NCBI GenBank assembly: GCA_035652235.1
Contig: DASREE010000024.1
Coordinates: forward strand, 1 to 64,000
Reading direction: 5' to 3'
Origin: PALSA-612 sp035652235
Lineage (GTDB): Bacteria; Actinomycetota; Thermoleophilia; Gaiellales; Gaiellaceae
Length of the DNA: 64,000 nt
Shown here: positions 1 to 8,776 of the stretch, piece by piece
Numbering within the stretch: position 1 is the first letter of the stretch
Layout: each line of letters starts with the position of its first letter
The notes under the pieces: model-generated
Database searches by the model: none
Seen by the model: the letters and a program-made list of their open reading frames with translations, nothing else
Told to the model about the DNA's origin: nothing
Program-made: the position numbers and the translations under genes

Positions 1-753
1 ATGTACCAGGATCAGCGTCGGCTGGCGAGGGACCTGGCGGCCGCGAACGTCAGGCTCGAGCGCGCCAACCTCTCCTTCGCCACGGCGCTCGTGGCGACCC
101 TCGACGCCCGGGATCGCTACACGGCAGGCCACTCCGCCGCCGTGGCGATCTACGCACGTGACATCGCCGAGCGGCTCGGGCTTGCCGAGGAGGAGCAGCA
201 GCTGGCGCACCTGTGCGGGCTCGTGCACGACGTCGGCAAGATCGGGCTGCCCCCGGGCCTGCTTGAGAAGCCGGGCGCGCTCACCCTCGCCGAGCGCAGG
301 CAGATGGAGAAGCACTCGGAGATCGGCGAGCGCATCCTGGCCAAGGTGGAGGACTACGCCGAGATCGCCCGCATCGTGCGCCACCACCACGAGCGGTGGG
401 ATGGGCAGGGCTACCCGGACGGCGTGGCAGGCGAAGGCATCCCGCTCCTGTCGCGCATCATCGCGGTTGCCGACGCGTACAACGCGATGACCTCCGATCG
501 TCCCTACCGCGACGCGATGCCGAGCCGCGTGGCGCGCATGCGCCTCGCCCAGGGAGTGGAGTCGCAGTTCGACACAACGATCGTCGCGGCGTTCGAGGCG
601 ATCCTCGCCGGCGCGAGCGAGGAGTACCGGATGGCACAGCGCGCCGACTTCACGCTGGCCGAGCAAGACGAGTACTCCCAGCCGGGGGCGGCGGAGCCGG
701 TGCGCCTGGCCGACGAAGCCGAGCGACCGCCGGCGGTCGCGGAGGTCGCCTAA
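1..753 (+). CDS. HD-GYP domain phosphodiesterase (5' end probably cut by window edge)
   Basis: Probable cyclic-di-GMP phosphodiesterase or related HD-GYP signalling hydrolase. The HD pair is at residues 76-77 in LVHDVGKIG, followed by HHHERWDGQGYPDG around 128-141, which carries the GYP signature at 137-139, and by an AVADAYNAMTSDRPYR block. These are the metal ligands and signature of the family. A short coiled-coil-like stretch precedes the domain (residues 1-30). The frame is already open at base 1, so an upstream sensor part (response-regulator receiver or GAF is usual) is likely missing. The last 50 residues are acidic and low complexity. It converges on pgsA with one base between the stop codons. 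Family assignment is firm; the ligand sensed is unknown. Confidence 0.88.
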   Translation: MYQDQRRLARDLAAANVRLERANLSFATALVATLDARDRYTAGHSAAVAIYARDIAERLGLAEEEQQLAHLCGLVHDVGKIGLPPGLLEKPGALTLAERRQMEKHSEIGERILAKVEDYAEIARIVRHHHERWDGQGYPDGVAGEGIPLLSRIIAVADAYNAMTSDRPYRDAMPSRVARMRLAQGVESQFDTTIVAAFEAILAGASEEYRMAQRADFTLAEQDEYSQPGAAEPVRLADEAERPPAVAEVA

Positions 754-754
754 C

Positions 755-1300
755 TTAGCTTGCGAGCGCCCGGCCTCTGAGCACGCTCGGCGCGACGCGC
801 GCGTAGTCGACGCCGGACACCCAGGTCAGGACGAGCGCTGCCAGGAGCGCCCACCAGGCGACGCGGCTGCTCCACGCCCCTGCGGCTGCGAAGCCGCCGA
901 TGGCAGCCGCCACCGACTGCACCCACGCCTTCAGCTTCCCGAGGTCGCGGGCACGGAGGACGATGCCGCGCTCCAGGGCGGCGAGACGCAGCCCGGACAC
1001 GAGCAGCTCCCGGACGACGACCAGCGACACCATCCAGGCTGGCACGACCCCCTCGCCGATGAGCACGACGAGGGTGGAGAGGGTGAGCAGCTTGTCCGCG
1101 ATCGGGTCGAGCAGCGAGCCGAGCTCGGAGGTCCTGCTCGACCGTCGCGCCAGCCAGCCGTCGAGCTGGTCGGTCGTCATCGCCGCGATGAACGCGGCAG
1201 TCGCCCAGTAGGCGTGGTCGGGGAAGTGCCAGGTGAAGAGGACGACGACGAACGGGACCGCCACGGCACGCACGACCGTCAGCTGATCGGCCAGGCTCAT
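755..1300 (-). CDS. pgsA: CDP-diacylglycerol--glycerol-3-phosphate 3-phosphatidyltransferase
   Basis: Integral membrane enzyme that makes phosphatidylglycerolphosphate, the first step to phosphatidylglycerol and cardiolipin. The complete CDP-alcohol phosphotransferase signature D-x2-DG-x2-AR-x8-G-x3-D-x3-D is present as DQLDGWLARR followed by GSLLDPIADK. Hydrophobic segments flank it. I start it at the ATG at 1298-1300 (MSLADQLTVVRA), giving 181 residues, the usual size; a frame open further upstream would add 29 residues with no family likeness and would run into the divergent carboxylase gene. The two start regions lie only about 14 bases apart, so both promoters must lie within or beyond each other's leader. 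Related CDP-alcohol transferases cannot be excluded, but length and motif fit PgsA. Confidence 0.88.
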   Translation of the reverse strand: MSLADQLTVVRAVAVPFVVVLFTWHFPDHAYWATAAFIAAMTTDQLDGWLARRSSRTSELGSLLDPIADKLLTLSTLVVLIGEGVVPAWMVSLVVVRELLVSGLRLAALERGIVLRARDLGKLKAWVQSVAAAIGGFAAAGAWSSRVAWWALLAALVLTWVSGVDYARVAPSVLRGRALAS

Positions 1301-1313
1301 GGTCGGAGAGAAT

Positions 1314-3116
1314 ATGCGCCACGTGGCACCGCTCTCGAAGATCCTGGTTGCGAACCGCGGCGAGATCGCCGTCCGCATCTTCCGCACCCTTCACGAGCTG
1401 GGCATCGTGGCCGTCGCCGTCTACTCGGACGCCGACAGGAACGCCCTGCACGTACGGATGGCCGACGAGGCGTACGCGATCGGCCCCGGGCCCGCCTCGC
1501 ACAGCTATCTCGACATCGACCGGATCGTGCACGCCGCGCTGCGGGCGGGCGTGGACGCCGTCCACCCGGGCTACGGCTTCCTGGCCGAAAACCCGGCGTT
1601 CGCTCGGGCCGTCGAGAACGCCGGGCTCGTCTGGATCGGGCCGCCACCCGACGCGATCGAGCTGATGGGGTCGAAGACGGCTGCGCGCCGGGCCATGGCC
1701 GACGCGGGCGTGCCGATCGTGCCGGGCACGACCGAGCCGGTGGCGACGCCGGAGGCGGTCATCGCGCTCGGGGACGAGCTCGGCTGGCCGATCGCGATCA
1801 AGGCGGCCGCGGGCGGAGGCGGCAAGGGATTGAAGCTCGTCCGCTCGCCCGCCGAGGTGACGAGGGCGCTCGAGTCGGCGCAGCGGGAAGGCGAGGCGTA
1901 CTTCGCCGATCGCTCGGTGTACGTCGAGCGGTACCTGGAGGATCCGAGACACGTCGAGGTGCAGGTGCTCGCCGACGCCCACGGCAACGTCGTGCATCTC
2001 GGCGAGCGGGATTGCACGATCCAGCGCCGGCACCAGAAGCTCGTCGAGGAGACGCCGTCTCCGGCGGTGGACGCCACGCTGCGCGAGCGCATCGGCGAGC
2101 TCGCGGTGGAAGCCGCGCGTGCGGCCGGATACCGCTCCGCAGGGACGATCGAGGGGCTGCTCACGCGCGACGGCGAGTACTTCTTCCTCGAGATGAACAC
2201 CCGCATCCAGGTCGAGCACACGATCACCGAGGCGGTGACGGGCCTCGACCTCGTTCGCGAGCAGATCCTGATCGCCGCCGGCAACCGGCTCTCGATCCGC
2301 CAGGAGGACGTCCGTCTCACCGGCCATGCGATCGAGTGTCGGATCAACGCCGAGGATCCTGCTGCCGGCTTCCTGCCGGCACCGGGCCGCGTGACCGCGT
2401 ACCGGGAGCCGGGCGGTCCGGGCGTGCGCGTCGACGCGGGCATCGAGCTCGGCTCCGAGATCAGCGGCCTCTACGACCCGCTCGTGGCGAAGCTGATCGC
2501 GCACGGCGTCGACCGCGAGCACGCGCGGGCGCGCATGCTGCGCGCGCTCGACGAGTACGAGATCGGCGGCGTCACGACCCTGCTCGGCTTCCATCGGGCG
2601 CTGCTGCGCCACCCGTGCTTCGTCGCGGGGACCACCTGTCGCGACGTCGTCGAGTCGGAGGAGCTTGCCGCTGAGGCCGCGCGGCTGCAGGGGGGCTCGG
2701 GAGTGCGGGCGAGCGCGGCCGTCGACGGGCGTGTTCGCGACCGTCCGTTCGTCGTCGAGCTGGACGGACGTCGCTTCGACGTCCGCATCGTCCAGCCTGA
2801 GCCCGTCCACGCCGGCCTTGCCCGGCGGCGCCGGGAGCGCACGGCCGCCCATGGAGGCGGCGTCGCCGGCCGGGATGCGGTCGTCAGCCCGATGCAGGGG
2901 ACGGTGCTCGACGTCCGCGTCGAGGAGGGTCAGGAGGTGGTGGCCGGTCAGGTGCTGTGCATCGTCGAGGCGATGAAGATGGAGAACGAGATCACCGCCC
3001 ACCGCGATGGCCGGGTGGACGCCTTGTCGGTGGAGCGGGGACAGCCGATCAAGACGGGTCAGGTCGTCTGCGTCGTCGTCGGGGACGGCGAGTCGCACGA
3101 CGCCCAAGAGCCGTAG
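1314..3116 (+). CDS. Acetyl/propionyl-CoA carboxylase alpha subunit (biotin carboxylase + BCCP)
   Basis: ATP-dependent carboxylation of a biotin carried on the same chain, feeding a separate carboxyltransferase (not in the window) that makes malonyl- or methylmalonyl-CoA. The N-terminal biotin carboxylase domain has ILVANRGEIAVRIFRT and an ATP-grasp glycine loop AAGGGGKGLKLV; the middle shows the biotin-carboxylase ERYLEDPRHVEVQV and FLEMNTRIQVEHTITE blocks. A C-terminal biotinyl domain carries EAMKMENE with the biotin lysine at residue 555 of 600. I prefer the ATG at 1314 over the in-frame ATG at 1299, because GGAG at 1305-1308 sits at a proper distance and the earlier ATG overlaps the pgsA start. 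Which acyl-CoA is used cannot be told from this subunit. Confidence 0.9.
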   Translation: MRHVAPLSKILVANRGEIAVRIFRTLHELGIVAVAVYSDADRNALHVRMADEAYAIGPGPASHSYLDIDRIVHAALRAGVDAVHPGYGFLAENPAFARAVENAGLVWIGPPPDAIELMGSKTAARRAMADAGVPIVPGTTEPVATPEAVIALGDELGWPIAIKAAAGGGGKGLKLVRSPAEVTRALESAQREGEAYFADRSVYVERYLEDPRHVEVQVLADAHGNVVHLGERDCTIQRRHQKLVEETPSPAVDATLRERIGELAVEAARAAGYRSAGTIEGLLTRDGEYFFLEMNTRIQVEHTITEAVTGLDLVREQILIAAGNRLSIRQEDVRLTGHAIECRINAEDPAAGFLPAPGRVTAYREPGGPGVRVDAGIELGSEISGLYDPLVAKLIAHGVDREHARARMLRALDEYEIGGVTTLLGFHRALLRHPCFVAGTTCRDVVESEELAAEAARLQGGSGVRASAAVDGRVRDRPFVVELDGRRFDVRIVQPEPVHAGLARRRRERTAAHGGGVAGRDAVVSPMQGTVLDVRVEEGQEVVAGQVLCIVEAMKMENEITAHRDGRVDALSVERGQPIKTGQVVCVVVGDGESHDAQEP

Positions 3117-3127
3117 AGCCGATCCGG

Positions 3128-3901
3128 CTACAGGGTGCGTTGGTAGGCGCGAAACGTCCAGGTCGCGAACGCCGCGGTGGCCACCGCCAGCGCGACGAGG
3201 TACAGCACGTGGAGGCCGATCGAAGACCAGTCGGTCCCGGGCAGGACCGCCTCTCGTGCGGCGACGACGCCCCAGTTGACGGGGTTGAAGCGCGCTGCCA
3301 CCCGCATCCAGTGCGGCATCTGCGCGGTGGCGAGCAGAGTCGACGACAGGAAGAGGAGCGGCAGGCCGATGAAGTTGGCGACGGCGATCATCGTCGCCTC
3401 CTTCCGCGTCAGCAGCGCGATCCCCTGGGACATGCCCGCGAAGCCCATGTTCACGAGCATCGCGACGACGACGACGACGACCCAGCCGGCGGCGCCCTCG
3501 TGCACGTGCACTCCGAGTGCGAACGCGACGAGGAGGATGATCACCGCCTGGATCGCCGCCGTGAGCGCCGAGCGCACGATCTGCGAGAGGACGAGCGAGA
3601 GGCGGCTCGCCGGCGTGGCCAGGAAGCGCTCGACCACCTTGCGGTCGAGATCGGCGATCATCCCCATCCCACTCCAGGTCGCGCCGAAGAAGCTGTTCAT
3701 GACCACGATCGCGGGGGCGAGAAAGGTCACGTACGACGCTGTCCCGAAGCCGCCGAGATGCGTCACGCGCTTGAAGAGCTGGCCGTAGAGGACGAGCCAG
3801 ATCATCGGCTGGATCAAGAGCAGCGCGATCCAGATCGGCTCGCGCATGAGGTTGCGCGTCTGGCGCACGATCATGAACCAGGTGTGGCGAGCCGCAGTCA
3901 C
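3128..3901 (-). CDS. ABC-2 type transporter permease, DrrB-like
   Basis: Membrane subunit of an ABC exporter, 257 residues, with about six hydrophobic segments (for example IWIALLLIQPMIWLVLYG near residue 23 and VVVVVVAMLVNMGFAGM near 141). The family-typical block with DRKVVERFLATPASR near 86-100 lies after the second helix. The GTG start at 3899-3901 overlaps the stop of the ATPase gene by four bases (GTGA), so the two are translationally coupled. DrrB-type permeases pair with DrrA-type ATPases in drug or lipid export; the substrate here is unknown. It converges on the carboxylase gene with an 11-base gap. Confidence 0.85.
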   Translation of the reverse strand: MTAARHTWFMIVRQTRNLMREPIWIALLLIQPMIWLVLYGQLFKRVTHLGGFGTASYVTFLAPAIVVMNSFFGATWSGMGMIADLDRKVVERFLATPASRLSLVLSQIVRSALTAAIQAVIILLVAFALGVHVHEGAAGWVVVVVVAMLVNMGFAGMSQGIALLTRKEATMIAVANFIGLPLLFLSSTLLATAQMPHWMRVAARFNPVNWGVVAAREAVLPGTDWSSIGLHVLYLVALAVATAAFATWTFRAYQRTL

Positions 3902-4854
3902 GCTGCGGGCCCCTCGTCGGCTGCGAACTCGCGTCCGGTGTAGTGGAGATAGACGTCGTCGAGCGACGGCCGGTGCGACGTCACCGACTCGACGGCGATG
4001 CCCGCGCTCTCGAGCGCCGACAGGAGCGTCGGGATCGCCCGCGCCCCGCTCTCGACGCGTGTCCGCAGGGTGCGGCCGTCCAGCGTCGCCTCGTGGACGG
4101 CTTCGAGCGAGAGCGCGACGCGGACGGGGTCGGCCGGCGCTCCGTCGAGGAGCTCGAGCGTGATCGCCTCTCCGCGCAGGCGCCGCTTCAGCTCCTCCGG
4201 CGTCCCTTCGACGACGACCTTGCCGCGGCTGACGATCGCGAGCCGGTCGGCGAGCTGATCCGCTTCCTCCAGGTAGTGCGTGGTGAGGAGGATGGTCAGC
4301 GTCTCGACCTGCGCGAGCTTCGCGAGCTCCTGCCACATCGCCGCACGAGCCTCGGGGTCGAGGCCCGTTGTCGGCTCGTCGAGGAAGAGCACCTGCGGGG
4401 AGTGCACGAGCCCGAGTGCGATGTCCAGCCGGCGCTTCATCCCGCCCGAGTAGCCGCGGACGACCCGGTCGGCCGCGTCCGAGAGGCCGACGAGCTCGAG
4501 CAGCTCGTCCACCCGCCGCCGCAGCCGGGCGCCGCGCAGGCCCTGCACCTGACCCTGCAGCCGCAGATTCTCGCGCCCGGTGCCGTACTGGTCGACGCCG
4601 GACTCCTGGGGGACGTAACCGATCGCGCGACGGACGGCGGACGAGTCGCGGAGGACGTCGTGCCCGGCGACCTCGGCTCTGCCCGCGTCCGGTGTCGTGA
4701 GCGTGCACAGGACGCGGACGGTGGTCGTCTTTCCCGCGCCGTTCGGGCCGAGCAGCCCGAACACCTCCCCTGCGTGAACCGTGAACGACACGCCGTCGAG
4801 TGCGACGACTTCGCCGTAGCGCTTGTGCAGGCTGTCGACGACGATCGCGCGCAT
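3898..4854 (-). CDS. ABC transporter ATP-binding protein, DrrA-like
   Basis: ATPase of the exporter, with permease 3128-3901. Walker A is LLGPNGAGKTTT near residue 35, the Q-loop is in GYVPQESGVDQYGTG, the ABC signature is GYSGGMKRRLDIA, and Walker B is VLFLDEPTTGLDPEARAA, followed by the H-loop in LTTHYLEEADQLADR. The C-terminal 100 residues match the usual accessory domain of DrrA/NodI-type exporters. I start at the ATG at 4852-4854 (MRAIVVDSLHKRYGEV), 318 residues; the frame also opens 11 codons upstream. The gene is divergent from sucC with about 90 bases between, which must hold both promoters. Exported compound not predictable. Confidence 0.87.
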   Translation of the reverse strand: MRAIVVDSLHKRYGEVVALDGVSFTVHAGEVFGLLGPNGAGKTTTVRVLCTLTTPDAGRAEVAGHDVLRDSSAVRRAIGYVPQESGVDQYGTGRENLRLQGQVQGLRGARLRRRVDELLELVGLSDAADRVVRGYSGGMKRRLDIALGLVHSPQVLFLDEPTTGLDPEARAAMWQELAKLAQVETLTILLTTHYLEEADQLADRLAIVSRGKVVVEGTPEELKRRLRGEAITLELLDGAPADPVRVALSLEAVHEATLDGRTLRTRVESGARAIPTLLSALESAGIAVESVTSHRPSLDDVYLHYTGREFAADEGPAA

Positions 4855-4943
4855 GCGCCCGAGCGTAGCGGCTCGCGGGGAGGCCACCCGACTGGCGAAT
4901 GCCGCATCGCCCGGGGCGCGGCGACTAGACTCGCCGCGGCTCG

Positions 4944-6089
4944 ATGGACCTGTATGAGTACCAGGGGAAGGAGCTGTTCCAGCGCGCGGGCATTCCAGTC
5001 TCCGAGGGACGCCTGGCGACGTCGGCGGCCGAGGCGCGCGCGGCCGCCGAGGGGCTGGGCGGGCCGGTGGTCGTGAAGGCGCAGGTGCTGACAGGCGGGC
5101 GCGGCAAGGCTGGAGGCATCAAGCTCGCGGCCGACCCCGCCGAGACGGAGGAGCGCGCGGAGGAGATCCTCGGCATGGACATCCGCGGACACGTCGTCCG
5201 CCGGCTCTGGATCGAGCGAGCCTCGGACATCGCCGACGAGTACTACCTGTCGGTCACCTTCGACCGCGGCGAGAAGAAGCCGCTGCTCATGTTCACGACG
5301 GAGGGCGGCGTCGACATCGAGGAGGTGGCCGAGGCGAAGCCCGAGGCGCTCGTGCGGCTCCACGTCGACCCGTTCGAGGGCTTCCGGCCGTGGCATGCCC
5401 GGCGCCTCGTGTACGGGGCCGGCGTCGAGGAGCCGCTACTGCAGCAGCAGATCGCCCACACCGTCGAGCGGCTGTACGACGCCTTCGTCTGCTTCGACGC
5501 GATGCTGTGCGAGATCAACCCGCTGATCGTTACGCCCGCCGGAGAGGTGCGCGCGCTCGATGCGAAGGTCACCGTCGACGACAACGCGCTCTACCGGCAC
5601 CCTGACATCGCCGAGATGCGCGATCCGGAAGCGTACCCACCCGAGGAGCGCGCGGCGCGCGAGAAGGGCGTCACGTACGTCAAGCTCGACGGGGAGGTGG
5701 GCATCCTCGGCAACGGCGCCGGGCTCGTCATGTCGACGCTGGACGTGATCGCGCTCGCCGGCGGCAGGCCCGCGAACTTCTGCGACCTCGGCGGCGGCGG
5801 CGACGCGGAAGGGGTCGTCGACGCCCTCGAGGTGATCAAGGCTGACCCGCAGGTGCGGTCGATCCTGTTCAACGTCTTCGGCGGGATCACGCGCTGCGAC
5901 GAGGTCGCCCGCGGCATCCTGGCCGCGCTCGAGCGCATGACCATCGACCTTCCGATCGTCGTCCGGCTCGACGGCACGAACGCCGACGAGGGGCGACGGC
6001 TGCTGGCCGAGGCGGCGCCTCCGAACCTGTACGTCGAGCCGACGATGCTCGACGCGGCGCGCCGGGCGGTGGAGCTTGCCGGTGGCTGA
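4944..6089 (+). CDS. sucC: Succinyl-CoA synthetase (ADP-forming) beta subunit
   Basis: Substrate-level phosphorylation step of the TCA cycle: succinyl-CoA to succinate with formation of ATP or GTP, together with SucD. The N terminus MDLYEYQGKELFQRAGIPV is the classic SucC start, with the ATP-grasp fold following (VVVKAQVLTGGRGKAGGIK near residue 44). The C-terminal CoA-ligase part has GNGAGLVMSTLDVIALAGG and FNVFGGITRCDEVARGI. Length 381 is normal (about 380-400). Unusually, a methyltransferase gene separates it from sucD: the sucC stop (6087-6089) lies inside the start of that gene. Confidence 0.95.
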   Translation: MDLYEYQGKELFQRAGIPVSEGRLATSAAEARAAAEGLGGPVVVKAQVLTGGRGKAGGIKLAADPAETEERAEEILGMDIRGHVVRRLWIERASDIADEYYLSVTFDRGEKKPLLMFTTEGGVDIEEVAEAKPEALVRLHVDPFEGFRPWHARRLVYGAGVEEPLLQQQIAHTVERLYDAFVCFDAMLCEINPLIVTPAGEVRALDAKVTVDDNALYRHPDIAEMRDPEAYPPEERAAREKGVTYVKLDGEVGILGNGAGLVMSTLDVIALAGGRPANFCDLGGGGDAEGVVDALEVIKADPQVRSILFNVFGGITRCDEVARGILAALERMTIDLPIVVRLDGTNADEGRRLLAEAAPPNLYVEPTMLDAARRAVELAGG

Positions 6090-6720
6090 CGTCTGGAGCG
6101 ACCGCGCCCAGCTGTACCGCGAGAGCGAGGCGCACCGCGAAGGGCAGGACCTCGACCTGCTCGTCGCGTGGGCTGCGGGGGCGCGGACGGCGCTCGACGT
6201 CGCGACGGGCGGAGGGCACGTGGCGCGCCGGCTGCGCGAGGCTGGTCTCGAGGTCGTCTCCTGCGACCCCGCCCCGGGGATGCGTCCGGACGTGATCTGC
6301 CGCGCCGAAGAGCTGCCCTTCGCGGATGCGTCCTTCGACGTCGTCACCTGCCGCGTCGCCGCGCACCACTTCGCCCAGCCGGCCGTCGCCGTCCGCGAGA
6401 TGGCACGCGTCAGCCGCGACCGCGTCCTCGTCGTCGACAACCTGTTCATGGGCGAGCGGGTGGAGCAGGCCGAGCTGCTGCGCGACCACTCGCACGTCCG
6501 CAACTACGGCGAGGCCGAGTGGCGCTCGCTGCTCGACGGGGCCGGGCTCGCCGTCGAGGAGGTGCAGGTCGTCGACACGCCGATCGAGCTCGAGCCGTGG
6601 CTCGCACGGACGGGCTGCACGGGCGCCGACGCCGAGCGCGTGCGAGAGCTCCTGCGCGAGCGGATCGAGGACGGCCGGGTACGCTTCGAGCGAATCGCGC
6701 TGAGGGCGAGGAAGGCCTGA
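6082..6720 (+). CDS. Class I SAM-dependent methyltransferase lying between sucC and sucD
   Basis: About 212 residues, Methyltransf_11/UbiE-like fold. Motif I is ALDVATGGGHVARRL near residue 37, an acidic residue ending strand 2 is in EVVSCDPAPGMRPD, and motif IV-like LPFADASFDVVTCR precedes AAHHF. No membrane segment. The GTG at 6082 overlaps the last codons of sucC (a TTG at 6076 is an alternative start), and its own stop TGA overlaps the sucD ATG (ATG at 6720-6722), so the three genes read as one tightly coupled operon. Nothing in the sequence gives the methyl acceptor. The position inside sucCD could mean a role tied to CoA or quinone metabolism, or simply hitch-hiking; I cannot decide. 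Confidence 0.8.
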   Translation: MADVWSDRAQLYRESEAHREGQDLDLLVAWAAGARTALDVATGGGHVARRLREAGLEVVSCDPAPGMRPDVICRAEELPFADASFDVVTCRVAAHHFAQPAVAVREMARVSRDRVLVVDNLFMGERVEQAELLRDHSHVRNYGEAEWRSLLDGAGLAVEEVQVVDTPIELEPWLARTGCTGADAERVRELLRERIEDGRVRFERIALRARKA

Positions 6721-7604
6721 TGGCGATCGTCGTCGATCGCTCCACCCGTCTCGTCGTGCAGGGGCTGACGGGCCGCGAGGGCTCGTTCCACGCCCGGCGC
6801 AACAAGGCCTACGGAACGCAGGTCGTCGCCGGCGTCACGCCGGGAAAGGGCGGGCAGGAGGTGGACGGCATCCCCGTCTTCGACACCGTCCACGACGCCG
6901 TCCGCGAGACCGGCGCGAACACGGCGATGGTGTTCGTCCCGGCCCGGTTCGCGGCGGATGCGATCTACGAGGCGGTCGACTCGGGCATCGGCACCGTCAT
7001 CTGCATTGCCGAGGGTCTGCCCGCCCACGAGATGCTCCGCCTGTACAACTACATCCGCCCGCGCGGGGTGACCATGCTCGGTCCGAACTGCCCCGGCGCC
7101 CTGTCCCCGGGCAAGGCGAACGTCGGCATCATCCCCGCGGAGATCTTCAGCGAGGGCTCCGTCGGCCTCGTCTCGCGGTCGGGCACGCTCACCTATCAGA
7201 TCGGGCACGAGCTGACCCAGCTCGGGCTCGGCAACTCGACGATCGTCGGCATCGGTGGTGACCCGATCGTCGGCTCGTCCTTCATCGACATGCTCGAGCG
7301 GTTCGAGGCCGACCCGGAGACGGAGTACGTGGTCATGGTGGGTGAGATCGGAGGCGACGAGGAGGAGAAGGCGGCGAGGTTCATCGCCGAGTCGATGACG
7401 AAGCCGGTGCTCGCCTACATCGCCGGCTTCACCGCTCCGCCGGGCAAGACGATGGGGCACGCGGGCGCGATCATCTCCGGCTCGTCCGGGACGGCGCAGG
7501 CAAAGCGGGAGGCGCTCGAGGCCTGCGGCGTGCGCGTCGGCACGACGCCGACCGAGGTCGCCCAGCTCGTGGCCGAGGTCGTGGCCGCCTCACCCGCCCC
7601 CTAG
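6720..7604 (+). CDS. sucD: Succinyl-CoA synthetase (ADP-forming) alpha subunit
   Basis: Partner of SucC; carries the phosphohistidine intermediate. 294 residues, normal for SucD (about 290). The CoA-binding N-terminal domain has RLVVQGLTGREGSFHARR and VAGVTPGKGGQEVDGIPVF; the active-site histidine is residue 247 in KTMGHAGAIISGSSGTA. LGPNCPGALSPGKANVGIIP is another family block. The ATG at 6720-6722 overlaps the methyltransferase stop by one base (TGATG), which indicates translational coupling. The following aminotransferase gene starts 27 bases after the stop and may be co-transcribed. Confidence 0.95.
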   Translation: MAIVVDRSTRLVVQGLTGREGSFHARRNKAYGTQVVAGVTPGKGGQEVDGIPVFDTVHDAVRETGANTAMVFVPARFAADAIYEAVDSGIGTVICIAEGLPAHEMLRLYNYIRPRGVTMLGPNCPGALSPGKANVGIIPAEIFSEGSVGLVSRSGTLTYQIGHELTQLGLGNSTIVGIGGDPIVGSSFIDMLERFEADPETEYVVMVGEIGGDEEEKAARFIAESMTKPVLAYIAGFTAPPGKTMGHAGAIISGSSGTAQAKREALEACGVRVGTTPTEVAQLVAEVVAASPAP

Positions 7605-7631
7605 CCCGACCCGCCGACTAGACTGGCTGCG

Positions 7632-8723
7632 GTGGCGACGATCTCCTTCGCACGCGGCGTGCCCGCGCCGGAGTGCCTGCCGGTCGAGGAGCTCGCAGAC
7701 TGCGCGCGCGCCGCCATCGAGCGCGATGGTCACGCCGTCCTCAGCTACGGGCCGGTTGGGGGGTACGGTCCGTTGCGCGAGTGGATCGCCGGGCAGCACG
7801 GCGTCGAGCCCGGCCGCGTGCTCGTCACGAACGGGTCGCTCCAGGGCCTCGACCTGCTGCTCGAGCACTTCGCCGCCCGCGGGCGCATCCTCGTCGAGGC
7901 GCCGACCTACGACCGCCCGCTGAAGATCGCGGCGCGGCTCGGCGCCGAGGTGCGCACCGTGCCGCAGGACGACGGCGGCCTCGACGTGGACGCCCTCGAG
8001 CGGGAGCTCGCACGCGACCCCTCGCCCGCCTTCCTGTACGTGCTGCCCACGTTCCAGAATCCGAGCGGCCGTACGCTGCCGCTCGAGCGTCGCCGCCGGC
8101 TCGTCGAGCTCGCGTCCGACGGCCGACTGGTCGTGCTCGAGGACGATCCCTATGGACGCGTCCGCTTCGAGGGCGAGGCGCTGCCGAGCCTGTTCGAGCT
8201 CGACGGCGGCGAGCATCTGCTCTACTCCTCCTCGTTCTCCAAGATCGTGGCGCCGGGGGTGCGGGTCGGCTACTTCGTGCTGCCGCGCTCCCTCGCCGCC
8301 GATCTCGAGTCGGTCGCGGTCAACGTCTACCTGACGCCGTCGCTCGTCGCGCAGGCGACCGTGTTCGAGTTCCTGCGCCGCGGTCTGCTCGAGCCGAACA
8401 TCGCGCGTGTCAGCGCGCTCCTGAAAGTGCGCCGCGACGCGATGCTCGCGGCGCTCGAGCGCGAGCTGCCCGAGGCCCGCTCGAGCCGGCCCGAGGGCGG
8501 CTACTTCGTCTGGCTCGACTTCCCGGACGGACTCGACGCGGGCGCGCTCCTTCCACAGGCCGAGCAGGCCGGCGTGACCTTCGTGCCGGGGGCCGACTTC
8601 TTCCCGGTCGGCCGGGGAGGCTCGGGCTCGGCGCGGCTCGCCTTCAGCTTCGTCTCGCCGGCCGAGATCGACGAGGGCATCGCGCGGCTCGCCGCGCAGC
8701 TTGCGGCGCGCGCGGCCGCGTAG
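7632..8723 (+). CDS. PLP-dependent aminotransferase class I/II (2-aminoadipate transaminase / LysN-like)
   Basis: Fold-type I aminotransferase of 363 residues. The Schiff-base lysine is K204 in SSSFSKIVAPGVRVGY; LPTFQNPSGRTLP near 139 holds the asparagine of the cofactor site, and VVLEDDPYGRVRFEG near 167 the aspartate that contacts the pyridine nitrogen. The SYGPVGGYGPLREW block near 38 resembles the KYLGALGLPALREAI region of MocR/LysN-type enzymes; there is no GntR DNA-binding domain in front, so it is an enzyme and not a MocR regulator. GTG start at 7632 (there is no better start in frame). Substrate is uncertain: 2-aminoadipate, aromatic or branched-chain amino acids are the common ones for this subgroup. 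Confidence 0.85.
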   Translation: MATISFARGVPAPECLPVEELADCARAAIERDGHAVLSYGPVGGYGPLREWIAGQHGVEPGRVLVTNGSLQGLDLLLEHFAARGRILVEAPTYDRPLKIAARLGAEVRTVPQDDGGLDVDALERELARDPSPAFLYVLPTFQNPSGRTLPLERRRRLVELASDGRLVVLEDDPYGRVRFEGEALPSLFELDGGEHLLYSSSFSKIVAPGVRVGYFVLPRSLAADLESVAVNVYLTPSLVAQATVFEFLRRGLLEPNIARVSALLKVRRDAMLAALERELPEARSSRPEGGYFVWLDFPDGLDAGALLPQAEQAGVTFVPGADFFPVGRGGSGSARLAFSFVSPAEIDEGIARLAAQLAARAAA

Positions 8724-8776
8724 CGCCCGGACAGCCGCCGCGGGCGGCCGCCGGTCCGCGCGGGGCGCTCCTGCGT

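Noticed and set aside
1299..1313. Earlier ATG for the carboxylase gene at 1299
   Set aside because: It overlaps the pgsA start codon and lacks a ribosome-binding site; ATG 1314 has GGAG before it.
750..3107. Very long minus-strand open frame (785 codons) opposite the carboxylase gene
   Set aside because: Antisense shadow in GC-rich DNA; His/Arg/Asp-rich with no domain, while the plus strand encodes a textbook carboxylase.
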